Shown: one piece after another, positions 35,494 to 46,489 of the stretch | How positions within the stretch are numbered: position 1 is the first letter of the stretch | Layout: every line of letters begins with the position of its first letter | DNA from: Dolomedes plantarius | Lineage: Eukaryota > Arthropoda > Arachnida > Araneae > Dolomedidae | Direction: 5' to 3' | DNA length: 64,000 bases | Assembly: GCA_907164885.2 (NCBI GenBank) | Contig: OU015493.1 | Coordinates: 218,952,894-219,016,893 of the forward strand | Program-made: the position numbers and the translations under genes | Notes under the pieces: generated by a model | The model's input: the letters and a program-made list of their open reading frames with translations, nothing else | Told to the model about the DNA's origin: nothing | The model's database searches: none

Positions 35494-36311
35494 GGGCAGA
35501 GTGAACGAAGGTCGTCAACATAAGGGCTGATGAGTCGCTTCCGTCAACTCAATTAGCATCTCACCCCGAGCCAGTGCGTCCGTCCTCAACAACGTTGGCT
35601 GCATCTCGCCAAGCCTTGGCGACCGCCGCCCTTCTCCCGATTTCTCCCGGCGAAGGGCTTCACTTTCGGTTTCCGCGGCCCGCGAGCCGGGGCTTCTCTG
35701 CTTGCTCCCCCCTCTCTTCTTTGCCTCCACGTGCTGCGAACCCGACGACCACCTGTTGGGGCGTCTGCCGATAACAATCCGATCACCGACCGGAACACAT
35801 TCCGGCGGGACTGGACTACAGGTGGCAAAATCCGAACTTTTCGGTCGACCCGGACCGTGGTCGACTGTTCGACATTAACCCCGTAACCGAGATTTCGGGG
35901 TGTGTATTAGATTGTTTTCGATATCCGGCCGATTTGTACGGCAGGTGTGTGCGAACATATGGAACGCGTCATCTCCGGAAACGGCGTCGACGACAAGAAG
36001 TGATGGGATTACCTCGAGGTGGTGCGGATTTGATCGCAAATGACTTTAAAGCAGTGTGACTATATAGCCTGTAACGAAAGTGTGTCGATGTGTTTTGTGA
36101 AACACTTCTAGAAACGCTTTGCAACTCGGATGGCACTGCTTGATTGTTTCATTTTTTTGGCAGTTCGTCTCGCACGAATAAGTTCGCCGAATAGGTAATT
36201 TGCAACAAGCTACTCCAGGCTGGAATTCTTCAGTCGTACCCACACTTGTGCAGTGCTTTCAGAGACTCCTATGAACTGAGCACGGGATTAAAGACAGTTT
36301 ATTGCACTCGA
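35489..36311 (+). promoter_or_regulatory. putative host-gene promoter and 5-prime leader
   Basis: The most GC- and CpG-rich stretch in the window (about 35510-36010), unlike the AT-rich transposon background, leading straight into the signal-peptide exon. A TATATAG box-like motif lies at 36061-36066 with no proof of use. Short open frames here on both strands (for example 35515-35730 minus) overlap each other, as expected for GC-rich DNA, and lack family motifs. The transcription start cannot be placed by eye. Confidence 0.45.
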
Positions 36312-36360
36312 ATGATGTCTGTGGAACGCTTCCTGTTCGCGTTGGCGCTACTTACGGGAG
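36312..36360 (+). CDS. first coding exon of a secreted or membrane host protein (signal peptide)
   Basis: Starts with two adjacent ATG codons and encodes MMSVERFLFALALLTG plus one base of the next codon, then a strong splice donor G/GTGAGTG at 36361. This is a short N-region with one Arg and a hydrophobic core (FLFALALL), a typical secretory signal peptide. Signal-peptide exons ending in phase 1 are common in genes for extracellular modular proteins. The upstream leader is GC-rich and free of transposon ends. No matching second exon was found in the remaining 27.6 kb, so the gene's identity is unknown and the first intron may be very long. It may instead be a relic; conservation is needed to decide. 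Confidence 0.5.
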
Positions 36361-36670
36361 GTGAGTGAAATTTGATTCCTCCTCGACTATCATTCACTGT
36401 CTAGTTTTACAAATAGTCGCCGTGACTGTGTTTAAATTGGGGAGTACGTAAGATAGATTTCCCGGATGATGCTTTCACAAGCTTCGTCTCATCACGAAAA
36501 GCCGTCAGTATAACACCTTTTGTAGACACTTGTCAAAGAAAGAAAGGCGTTTGAACGCCCGTTAACTCATGGGTTTCATTTTCTGATGAAACAAACTCTG
36601 TTTGATGAATCAAAAAGTCATAAAAATCCCCTTAATAACAACAACCAATTTCAGGTAAAAGCAAACATAA
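36361..36670 (+). other. start of the putative first intron
   Basis: Begins with the consensus donor GTGAGT. No transposon end until the MITE at 36671. Confidence 0.4.
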
Positions 36671-37221
36671 GACTGCTATGTACTAGGAAAAAATCGTATT
36701 TCCCTTTTCCTCTTCTTGCAGACTCTTGTGGCGGGAGGAGTCTAGTTGACATTCGAGAATTCCACCCCCTTTAGGAGTGACATTTTGAGGGATTGTAATG
36801 GCTCTCTCTCTCTATAGGGTGGTTAAGCGCTGCCCCCAAATTGTTTAATTAAATTGTATTTTTGTAAACTATTTACTGGTACATAAATAAGGATAATCCA
36901 ATAAATTTGATATTGTCAGATAGCCTGAACATTTCTGCAGAGCGCTACAGGATTCATTCTATAAATTTCGTCCATCGAAGGAACTTATGAGCGTTTAAAA
37001 CACTATACCAGATTTTCTCCCAAATAATTTAAATTTAAAAATATTAATTGTATTTTTTTAAATCCGAAAAATATACACAAATGTAAAATTTCTTTCTCTA
37101 TGACGGAGTACAATTTAAAAAAAAAAAAATCTTTGAATCCAAGTCGGCAATCCATGGACACATTTTCTCCATAGGTTAACATTGAGGTGAGCGAATCCAA
37201 TGGGGTTAGTACATAGCTGCC
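36671..37221 (+). mobile_element. TTAA-type MITE, left arm of an inverted pair
   Basis: 551 bp with ends GACTGCTATGTACTA and TAGTACATAGCTGCC and a TTAA at 37222-37225. The left TTAA has decayed to ATAA. The whole element is the inverse of 37380-37920 with good matching throughout. Confidence 0.82.
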
Positions 37222-37225
37222 TTAA

Positions 37226-37375
37226 GAATGAATGAGATTTTTGAGCTTGAATTGGCCTTACAAAATGCACGAAATAAATCACAGAATCTCAGGAAACGCA
37301 AGAAATACGGAAATTTTTGAATTGGAACAACAAATTCGGAACGGAAAAAGCAGCAATTGAAATCGTAAGCAGTGG
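37226..37375. other. spacer between inverted MITEs
   Basis: About 150 bp of AT-rich sequence with GGAAATTTTTGAATTGGAAC. It would form the loop of the 1.25 kb inverted repeat. Confidence 0.6.
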
Positions 37376-37379
37376 TTAA

Positions 37380-37920
37380 GGCTGCTATGTACTAACCCCA
37401 TTGGATTCACTCACCTCTATGTTAACCCATGGAGAAAATGTGTCCACGGATTGCCGACTTGGATTCAAAGATTTTTTTTTTTTTAAATTGTACTCCGTCA
37501 TAGAGAAAGAAATTTTACATTTGTGTACATTTTTCTTTTTTTTAAAAATTACAATTAATATTTTAAAATTTAAATTATTCGGGGAAAAATCTGGTATAGT
37601 GTGTTTTAAACGCTCATAAATTCCCTCGGTGGACGATATTTATAAAATGAATCCTGTAGCGCCTTGCAGAAAAATTCAGGCTATCTGACAATACCAATTT
37701 TATTGGATTATCAGCATTTATGTACCAGTAAATAGCTGACAAAATATATTTTAAATAAACAATTTGTGGGCAGCACTTAACCCCCCCTATAGAGAGAGCC
37801 ATTACAATCCCTCAAAATGTCAGTCCTAAGGGGGAACTGTTAACTGGACTCCTCCCACCCCAAGAGTCTGCAAGAAGAGGAAAAGGGAAATGCGATTTTT
37901 TTTCTTAGTACATAGCAGCC
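37380..37920 (-). mobile_element. TTAA-type MITE, right arm of an inverted pair
   Basis: 541 bp with ends GGCTGCTATGTACTAA and its inverse, flanked by TTAA on both sides (37376-37379 and 37921-37924). The TTAA duplication points to piggyBac-type mobilisation. A shared (T)n run and CTCTCTATAG lie inside both arms. Non-coding; the 72- and 65-codon frames in the arms are mirror copies of each other. Confidence 0.87.
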
Positions 37921-37924
37921 TTAA

Positions 37925-38425
37925 TCCAACCTGAGGTGGAAATGGCGGCAGTCTAACCGACCCATAAATGCGTTATCGGCAGATCACCAATGTGTCTGAC
38001 TCGCAGGTTATTCCTATCTTCCGTTTCCAGGATTCACTGCATTAGGACAATAGACAATCTCTTCTCATTCTAATCCTTTTGAACATCTTAAAAGTATGAT
38101 GCATTAGACCTTTTATCTAACGGAGGAGCCATAACGCCTATCCATGGTCTCAAACAATCAAACTGTGGTCAGCCAGATTCTTATGTGCGGCCCGAAACAC
38201 TCAGGTAGGTATTTTTCTAAACATTTGGTAATCTAAGTTTGAGATGCGGGGGAACGACCCTAAATAATTTAGCCGCCTTATCCGTAGAATCGAAGGACGG
38301 GTGTTGAAATTACTTGCAGAAAATCCATGGCACTTAGAAACTGCAAATATTACGCAACTAGCCGCATTGGGATACGATCATGTCAACCCACTGTAAAATA
38401 CCTGCTGCTATTCTAGAAGTCATTT
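37925..38425. other. unassigned sequence
   Basis: Mixed composition, no ends or frames recognised. Confidence 0.5.
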
Positions 38426-38429
38426 TTAA

Positions 38430-39020
38430 CCATTCAGCGGGGGCGTCCGTGTATAAAGTGCAACATTTTCTAATTTTGAATGGTTTGTTTTTAGAAGTAA
38501 GGTTTGAATGTTCTAAGCAGTTTCTATTGATAGCTACACCCTTTCTAATGCAGGTCTGATTTTCTGACCCTCGTATTCCTTTCCATTCATTGGTAGTCGT
38601 GATTTAACTGCGGTAAACCAGTGATTATACTGGATTGTAATACGACAAAATTATATAGTTGATGTAGACAATCAAATTTGCAGCTATTACACGGTATCCC
38701 GCATATCACGAAGATGGACAATCTCATTGTTTTTTAAGGTTTTGGGACATAACAGGAATCGATTTCCGAGTTGTCCTTAGATGCATTAAACCAAACAGTT
38801 TTGAAATAAGGCGATTGTATCTGCATTCTTTGGCCTTTAATTATAAATATATCTCAGTATTATCGACATTTTATATCTTGTCATAAAACGCAGAATTGTT
38901 GTTTTCAATTTGAAAAAAGAAAGTTTATTACAAAAGGAATAATCAAGGTTGAAAGAGACGTTGCACTTTATGCGACGCGCGCCTGCTGGTGTTCCAAAAA
39001 TTGGCGCGCCTGCTGAAGGG
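38430..39020. mobile_element. piggyBac-type MITE, copy 2
   Basis: 591 bp, ends CCATTCAGCGGGGGCGTCCG (degraded) and GCGCGCCTGCTGAAGG, TTAA at 38426-38429 and 39021-39024. Same orientation and length as 22584-23174. Confidence 0.93.
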
Positions 39021-39131
39021 TTAAAGAGAGGAAAGCACTGCTCCGATTTTTAGAAAAGAGTGCTTGAAAATACACTTAACATGTTCGCATCAAAGTACCT
39101 TTGAGAATCCTCTTATTCCCAAAATGATATA

Positions 39132-39225
39132 GGATCTGTTCACATAGAATCCGTTAGCATCAGCGTAATCAATCGTTTAACCAATCAGCGCCGACGGTAT
39201 CTGACGATTCTATGTGAACAGAACC
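39132..39225. mobile_element. 94-bp hairpin MITE (Harbinger-like)
   Basis: Twenty-base arms GGATCTGTTCACATAGAATC (39132-39151) and the inverse of GGTTCTGTTCACATAGAATC (39206-39225) match at 19 of 20. Outside are ATA and TTA, near the TWA-type target. The core contains AATCAATCGTTTAACCAATC. Too small to encode anything. Confidence 0.6.
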
Positions 39226-40139
39226 TTAGGTGAATAGCGTATGTAGAAATCGGCTGACTGATTCTCAGCTTGAGGACGTATGGACACTAGCGAGCGGCAA
39301 TGATAATCCTGATTTATCTAAAGTTTGTCTCGAGTCAGCCTCGTTTTGAAATAAACGTTTCCGATACATTTGATTTTTGAGTTGTTTTTTAACACTATTA
39401 TATTATGAGGTATAATGAACTATGTTTGGGGCCCCAGAAAAAGAAAGGTTGAGTACTGCTGTTCTAAAATAAGTAGCTAAATCACGTACAGATCTCTTCC
39501 CCGCTAGCTGACCTAATGGACGTACTATTCGACTATTTCTTAGGGTCATTGTCTGGCTTTCATTGTGGTTTTTGAAAACTGTGCACAGTATTTGATTCGC
39601 ATAGTAGACTGGAGGACATCCTCAGAATATTACTGAATGGAATTAAGCTGTCATTAATGGAAGGGGGGGGGGGGAAATAAAATTTCTCGAAAAAAGAAAA
39701 CATTTTTATTATCTCGTCTTTAAACGTACTACGGACCTTTCAGAACTAAAATACACAAGCCGTTCGATGCCAGAGGCAACACTTTAATAAACTAAGCACT
39801 CGGAAAAATTCTTTTGCTCATTCAAGTGATTAAAAATTTAGTCCCGGGATTAAATTTTTTTATTTAGTTCAGGATTGAAAGTTCCTGAAGATATATTATT
39901 TTGGAAACTCATCGGCGGGGTTCGGTCGATATCCATCCAAAATGAACCGTGATTTGAATTTGAAACAAAATGTCCACTCTTTTTTCCTGCGCGTAATCAT
40001 TTTTATATAGAAACTTGTCTTGTCACCTTGATGGCTCAACGATGAGCGATTCAATTCAAACGCGAATTAATGATTCCTTCAAACGGTGATGTTCAAAACA
40101 GGTCGAAACCTCATCGGAGGGTCTGTTTCGCGCCAATCC
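39226..40139. other. unassigned sequence
   Basis: Includes a G run at 39664-39674. No genes or transposon ends recognised. Confidence 0.5.
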
Positions 40140-40147
40140 TTATAAAC

Positions 40148-40447
40148 CAGGGGTGGGCAGACTTTTCCAGGGTACGGGCTACTTTTTCAAGGTGTTGCGG
40201 TCCACCCAGTGACGTAGGTGTGGTGAGCTAAAAAAAAGTCTATAATAAATACCGAATATGTACCTACCTACATAACTACAAGAAAAAAAACTTACTCTTT
40301 TAAAACGGCGTTGGAAGCAAATCGCGTCGGTGTTCCATAAATCTGTTTCTTTTAGTATTGCGCGTCTTAGGTCTTAGTAAAGGCGGTCACCCCAAAATGT
40401 CTTGGTGGTCCACCGGTCGATCGCGATCGACTTAATGCCCACCCCTG
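40148..40447. mobile_element. hAT-type MITE, family D
   Basis: Exactly 300 bp, ends CAGGGGTGGGCAGACTTT and ATGCCCACCCCTG, exact 8-bp duplication TTATAAAC (40140-40147 and 40448-40455). The palindrome GGTCGATCGCGATCGAC lies near the right end. Confidence 0.93.
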
Positions 40448-40455
40448 TTATAAAC

Positions 40456-40897
40456 CCTTTGTTTTCCTTCTTTTTCCAATTCCAAATTAAAATATCCGCT
40501 CCCTGTGACTGCTTTCAGACGCTGTTCTAAATGAACTTCTCCAAATAATGTCGATTCTCAAATATATCCTACCCCTCTACTTTGTCGATGTTAAGTTCCT
40601 CTTGCAAAATGAAGTCTTCGCATGGATCGACATGTGACCTCTTATTTGATAATATCCAATCCGCCACAGGGAAAGTAACTGTGACAATCAAACAGTCATT
40701 TATTTCGAGGCCTTTTATTTTCTGGGATTTTGCAACGGTCTATGCATCATTCGGTTGACCGCCAGCAAATCCGCGGAATTTTCCCCGCATGATTTGGCTT
40801 ATTTTTTGACGAGGGCTATCAAACACTGTGAAAACGAAATGGTGCCTCGGGTTATAAAAGCAACCCTGGGATGTATCTTAAACACGTCTTCTAGATA
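40456..40897. other. unassigned sequence
   Basis: No ends or frames recognised. Confidence 0.5.
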
Positions 40898-40899
40898 TA

Positions 40900-41755
40900 C
40901 AGGTAACCCTCCTATAACACGGTAGATAGGTACCTAGAAAATACCGTGTTGTGTGAAACCGTGTTATAGGAGACCCAGAGACAGTTCAAAAAGGGGGGGG
41001 GGGTTACGTTCCGAAAACTTATTAAAAACAAACTTTTTTTTAAAAATTTCATAGAAGCAACTTAATTTTTATTAAAAATACAAATTTATGTATAACACAA
41101 ATAGAAACAAAAAATATTATTTTCATTTAATGCGACCTTCATTTAAGAAATTTCTTCCTCGTCACTGCTCAGTACAATCAAACGAAAACCTTTTTCCGGT
41201 TAAAGGATTTCAGCTATACTTTCGGAACCTTTATCTTCATTTAGATTTTGTGCACCTTCTATCCTCTTTAAAAAATCTGTCATTTTGGTTTGTGTGCTGG
41301 TCCTTACAAGGTCATTGTAGATTCACGGTATGGAGATGGACGATTCATTTTGCAGCTCCCTTTCGAATTTTCGGCTTCTTTCGGAGGAAGGGTCTGCATT
41401 CGGGAAAAACGATTCGAGATTTTCGGCTAAGCTTAGGACTTCTTGTCATTTTATAGAGTTATAAATGAATAAATTATAATTTGTTTATACATTTTCATGT
41501 AAAGACACTATACGTTCATTATTCCTTCCCGTCATTATTTTAAGGTAATTTGGTTTTTAAATGTGTTAAACAAAAATACCGTTATCTAGTGCTAGAGAAG
41601 TACAGTATTGTACAAAGGTTTTTGCAATTTTTTTAATCGTGTTAGAGCGAAACCGTGTTACAGGTGGCAGTGTTATACGAGGGTTCCCGCAATTTATCTT
41701 ATCGTGTTAGAGTGAAACCGTGTTGTAAGATACCGCGCTGTAGGAGGGCTACCTG
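40900..41755 (-). mobile_element. Tigger-like element T2, copy 1
   Basis: 856 bp, left end CAGGTAACCCTCCTATAACA and right end the inverse of CAGGTAGCCCTCCTACAGCG, TA at 40898-40899 and TG (decayed TA) after 41755. ACCGTGTTATA-type echoes recur inside. On the minus strand around 41140-41290 a frame reads MTDFLKRIEGAQNLNEDK, like the C-terminal KMTDFF-type tail of Tigger/jerky transposases. The 122-codon plus-strand frame (41088-41456) is the mirror of that region and is broken in copy 2, so I do not call it a gene. Confidence 0.82.
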
Positions 41756-41757
41756 TG

Positions 41758-42462
41758 TTGAAAGATGATCTTTCATTAACGGGATGTCACGAACTTTATT
41801 ATTTGAAAGAGGGTACAATCGAATGGATGGCAATGTCGTTCTTTAAAGCACGTAGAACATGGTTTTTTAACCTTTGACACTCTAGGGGGCCCATCAATTA
41901 AGGTGACTGCCTACGTTCAAAATGTCATTTTTCTGACTATTTTAGACAGTTCTTTTTGCAAGAATCGTGTCATTCAATTTTTTCTCTTTTCAAAACCGTT
42001 TTGATTTTCATTTTACATAAATTAGAGGCAGAATTATAGCTATTTTAAAAAACATAATCTGCTACAAAAATCAAACTGAAAGTTTAATTTTGAAACCGGA
42101 AGTTACCATAAATTTGTAGCCTCTAGCTTTTATGATTTTTTTCTCTAATTGATAAATAACACAGGTCTGCAAATTTTCAGTGAACAAATATTTTTTGCAA
42201 AGTAGCAATTGACTTTTATGCATTTTGGTATGCTAATTTCAAATATGTAAATCGTTTTTGTCCATCACGTAACAGTTTTTTGAAAATTGCGTTTGAAAAT
42301 TTAGAAAAATAATACCATGTAAAAACATTACTAGGAAGCAAAACAAAGTAATAAGTAAGAAGTTTTGTGTGAAAAATTATTTTAATACTCACATATATAT
42401 TTAGAATGCACATTACTGAGTCGTTTACTGTCATTAGTCCAAAATCATATGATTCTGGTTAT
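41758..42462. other. unassigned sequence
   Basis: AT-rich, no recognisable gene or transposon terminus. Confidence 0.5.
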
Positions 42463-44320
42463 TCAGCAATGGCTGCATAAAGTCAAGTTTCCAAGGCTTT
42501 GTAGTACATTTTTTCTTTTGTGTTGAATACTCCGTGTGGAAGCAGATCCTCTGTTTGTAACTCGCGGCTGTTCTCTATGTAACGACCAGCCGTAATCTGC
42601 TATCATGTTTTTGTTCCATCTACCCTGGTATCTGCATTCCATCTGCTTAATGTCTCGGTAAAATTTTTCACCTTGTTCATCACTGACGGCACCAAGATTT
42701 TCAGGAAAATAGTCCAGACAACATATCAGGAAATGAACTTTTAAGCTGATAGAACATCCTAATTTTTTGAAATTTTCAAGCATACTTTGTACAAATTGTT
42801 TGAAATTGGGATCCGTATAATTTCCCAGAAATTTATTAACGACTTCTTTAAAGGAGCTCCAAGCTTCCTTTTCAACCTTTGTCATATATGCTTCAAATTT
42901 TTCGTCCTTCATAAGTTTTCGAATATCTGGTCCCACAAAGACACCTTCCTTCAATTTGACTGCATATAATCCAGGAAATGCATGAAGCAAGTTCTTGAAA
43001 CACCGATCTTCTTTGTCTAGAACAGTGGTTCCCAACCTTGGGTACGCGTACCAGTACCGGTACGAAGACAAGCAGCTACCGGTACGCGAATGATTTTACA
43101 ATTTAAAACAAAAATCTATTAAAAATCTGTATTACAACAAAAGAAAAGAAATGACTATAATAACTAATAATCCATACATTTTAATAGTTTAGTTTGGAAT
43201 TTCTTATCCATTGTTTGTGTTATAATACTTTATTGGGACTTACCTAATCTCAAAAGATGCCGTCTACACCTGAATGCGTGTTATCTATGACCGCCCCATA
43301 AAAATTTGGCACTCGCCTGCGAATTATAACTGAGTCTATAACTGTGTTTGCGAATTATAACTGTGTCTGAGAAGTTTCTTGCCAAGCAGTAAAATTTTTT
43401 ATGCCATTTGCGACCACATATTTATGCGAAAAATGATTTTCTGCAATGACTGAAAACCAAATATAGAGCTTCGCTGGACATGGAATCGGATCTTCGTCTT
43501 AAACCGACAAACATGGAGCCCGATATTACTTCTTTAGTTAATAATAAACAGGCCCAACCTTCTCACTAATCATATATTTTTTGAAGTGATTATTATATTT
43601 TATGTATATGTTTAGCAATAAAAATATATCCCAAGTTACTTGTCTTTATTGCAAATGTTCTCCATTGCATTTTATTCCCCATTTCAAAATTTTTGGTCTA
43701 CCCGTACGTCATCAAATTGTTTACAACGTACAGGTACGGTACTACAAAAAGGTTGGGAACCCCTGGTCTAGAGCTTTCACGAATTGTTTTATCAAACCCA
43801 GTTTCATATGAAGTGGAGGCAGAAGAATCTCTTCTCGGTCAACCAAAGCTTCCTCAATAACATTTTGGCTGCCAATTTCCATTTTCTCTCTTACTGGCCA
43901 CTCTTTTAATCCAATGTTGACTCCTTTCCCTACTGTCCTACTCACACAGGAAGCATCGATATTTTGTATATCCCCCCTTGAAGTCCAAGAAGCATGGCAA
44001 TTACTTTTAAATCCCCACGTATGGTCCACATGTGATCCGTGCTTTTAAGTTTGTTCAAAATGATGGCTAAATTTTCGCAGCATTCTTTGCAGTGCACGGA
44101 ATGTCCAACTGGTATTGAAGCATATTTGTTTCCGTTAGGGAGTAGCACAGATTTTGAGGCTTCTTTTGCATGAGTCAGTGAAGAGTTTCCATTCCTTTGC
44201 GTCATATTCAATTTGAAACTGTGCCATCAAGCCAATAATATTGCTGCAATAAACTAAATCAACATCTTCGAAAAAATAAGGAAGGAAATCTTTTCTCGTC
44301 TTCTAAACCATGAAAAAGAG
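42463..44320 (-). pseudogene. uncharacterised multicopy arthropod protein family, split by a hAT insertion
   Basis: Minus-strand remnants in order: EDVDLVYCSNIIGLMAQFQI (about 44265), then SVLLPNGNKYASIPVGHSVH, then DHMWTIRGDLKVIAMLLGLQ, a frameshift near 43980, then LLPPLHMKLGLIKQFVKALD up to the hAT element at 43765. Coding resumes at about 43014 with KEDRCFKNLLHAFPG, IRKLMKDEKFEAYM, LGCSISLKVHFL, FPENLGAVSDEQGEKF and YQGRWNKNMIADYGW. I recall this ordered motif set from multicopy uncharacterised arthropod and Hydra proteins of unknown function. Frame changes plus a 743-bp insertion make this copy non-functional. It may belong to a mobile element, but no terminal repeats are seen around it. 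Confidence 0.75.
43023..43765 (+). mobile_element. hAT element, family B, copy 2
   Basis: 743 bp, ends CAGTGGTTCCCAACCTTGGG and AGGTTGGGAACCCCTG, flanks GTCTAGAA (43015-43022) and GTCTAGAG (43766-43773), 7 of 8 matching. It is the inverse of 2866-3611. It keeps a plus-strand hAT C-terminal remnant near 43480-43570 (DMESDLRLKL and KQAQPSH). It interrupts the uncharacterised protein remnant. Confidence 0.92.
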
Positions 44321-44891
44321 ACACCGGGTACCAATAAGTTTTTTTCATTTATCCTAGAACCCAGTAGAATGAACTTCACCTCATTGTCTACACTATTTTA
44401 TTAATATCTTTCCTTTTTTATTTATGTGTATCGAACATTTTTTGATTTTATTTATTGCTTCTTATAAAATAAGTTATATATATATTAATGAATTTTAGCA
44501 GGCGAACAAAAATAAATTACATGTTAATTGTATATTCATAAAAACACAAAGACTGAAAACAGAAAATTTCATATTGTGAAAAAACTGTACGTGAGGGAAT
44601 TTTTTAGTTATTTTTTCTGAAATCAGAGTCCAAAAATACATCAGAAACAATGCTTAGTTTTCAGGAAACATTTTCATCGCAGACCTGTGTAATATGCGCT
44701 ATAATGTTGCTTGTGCACAGCCTTTACTTTGCTGCAGTTATGTAATCGATTTCTTGATAGAAATTGGCAACTTTGTCATTCACTCTAGCATTTGTTTACG
44801 TTGCTTTTTAAAACTTTAAACGAGTTTTTCTCAGAATTATGTTTTTTAGCACAAATCTCTACCCTTATCATGATATCTCACATAATCTATC
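44321..44891. other. unassigned sequence
   Basis: AT-rich, with no motif recognised. Confidence 0.5.
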
Positions 44892-44893
44892 TA

Positions 44894-46240
44894 CACTGCT
44901 GGCCACCCAAATTGCAACACCAAGAAAGACAAGAGATATCACAACAAAATTTATTTTGTAGATAACATGTTGTCCAAGTATCAAATGATTAAATTTATAG
45001 ACTTCTGTGAAGTGTGGTTAGTGCCAAAATCAGTAGCCAGAGTAGTCGCCATTGTTGGAAATCACCGCTGCCACAAGCCTCGGCATTGATTCAAAGAGAC
45101 TTTGGATGCGTTCTTGGGGTACAGCAGACCAAGCAGCTTCCATACGTTGCCAAAGTTGATCTGCTGTGGCAGCTGGGGATGGAATCTGAGTCAATCGTAG
45201 AGCAACCATGGACCACATGTTTTCTATCGGCGAAAGATCCGGAGAGCGAGGCTGCCAGGGAAGCAATTAAATCTGGCGATTGACGAAGAACAGTTGGACA
45301 ATGCGTGCCACGTGTGGTCGCGCATTATCCTGTTGAAATATGGCTGTGGGCAAGCCCTGAAGGTAAGGAAGGACAACTGGCTCCAACACCTCGGAGATGT
45401 AGCGCTGACTGTTTAAAGTACCGGCAATGCGTACTAGAGGTGTGCAAGAGTGATATCCAATACCGCCCCATACCATAATACCCGGTGCAGGACCAGTGTG
45501 GCGGTGCATAACGCAGCTGTTCAGCATCCTCTCTTCACGGTGTCTCCAGACTCTAATGCGACAATCGTGGTGTTGCAGACAGAAGCGTGACTCGTCAGTA
45601 AAGACAATTTCATTCCGTTCTGTCGTCCACATCCTTCTGTCATCGCACCATTGGCGGCGGAGACGTCTGTGGTTCTGCGTCAAGGGTAGACAAAGCAATG
45701 GACGTCTTGCGGACAGACCACTCTGCTGTAAACGGCGTCGAATGGTACGCGCAGACACTGGATAATGCGTTACAGACTGCATGTGCTGTGCTATGGTTCG
45801 TGATGTGACTGAGCGATCCGTCACTGCCATGCGCACAATTTGCCTGTCATCACGTGAAGTGGTGCGCTGAGGTGGATGCGATCGAACACGCCGGTCCGTC
45901 GTACCCTCCTGCATCCAACGATCACATATCTGTATTACAGTTGTTTGGTTTCGTCCAACACGACTACCGATTTCCCTGAAAGATAATCCACAATCACGGT
46001 AGGCCACTATACTTCCTCTGTCGAACTCGGATACTTGATCAAAAGATGATCGCTGTTTTCGACGAGGCATAATTGATCGTTTTTTTTGAAAAAACCACAA
46101 GAAAAACACAATTGCCGAACTTGAAATCGTCGAAATCTCCAAGCCTTAAATAGCGCTCTGAAGTGGCGCCACAGGCGCGCGTGATGTGCATCTGCGCTGA
46201 AATTCTAATTATTTGCATATCTCACCTCCGCATGTTTTGA
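44894..46240 (-). mobile_element. Tc1-type DD34E transposon, right end lost
   Basis: Left terminus CACTGCTGGCCACCCAAATT at 44894, preceded by TA. The matching inverted terminus is not found to the right of the transposase, so that end is degraded or deleted somewhere beyond about 46240. One transposase on the minus strand. Confidence 0.85.
45030..46070 (-). pseudogene. Tc1 DD34E transposase with a single nonsense codon
   Basis: Open from MPRRKQRSSFDQVSEFDRG (46070) to NNGDYSGY (stop 45030-45032) in one frame of about 347 codons, interrupted only by TAA at 45267-45269. Paired helix-turn-helix DNA-binding domains (AYRDCGLSFREIGSRVGRNQ, then SVTSRTIAQHMQ and PVSARTIRRRLQ) precede VFTDESRF (first Asp), IFQQDNARPH (second Asp) and SPDLSPIENMW (Glu). 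I count 34 residues between second Asp and Glu, the Tc1 spacing. The nonsense codon lies between the last two catalytic residues. Full family length and an open frame otherwise suggest fairly recent activity. Confidence 0.93.
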
Positions 46241-46489
46241 AATTATAGAAATACAAAAACAAAATAAATGACTGAAAAGGTTTGCCTTAAAACTGAGATT
46301 AAAATTAAAAGGGCAAAATTAAAGAAAAGGGAACTACCTGGCCACTAACTGGCATTTTATGACGGTACTGCTGTTTTCCTCACCACTCTAGGCGTACAGC
46401 AAAGGTGCCTTATCCTCCTTTCGCAATATTTACAAGGCGAGGATTCCCCAGTAGGGATAGTTTTCCTTAATTATTTATATATCCTTAAT
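46241..46489. other. unassigned sequence between Tc1 and Helitron repeats
   Basis: No hairpin-CTAG terminus recognised here, so the Helitron 3-prime boundary remains unknown. Confidence 0.5.

Noticed and set aside
35515..35828. Three overlapping frames of 66-80 codons on both strands
   Set aside because: GC-rich leader DNA is open in several frames by chance; none has a recognisable motif.
41088..41456. 122-codon plus-strand frame
   Set aside because: Mirror of the Tigger-like T2 interior, broken in the second copy at 57.3 kb; transposase tail motif is on the other strand.
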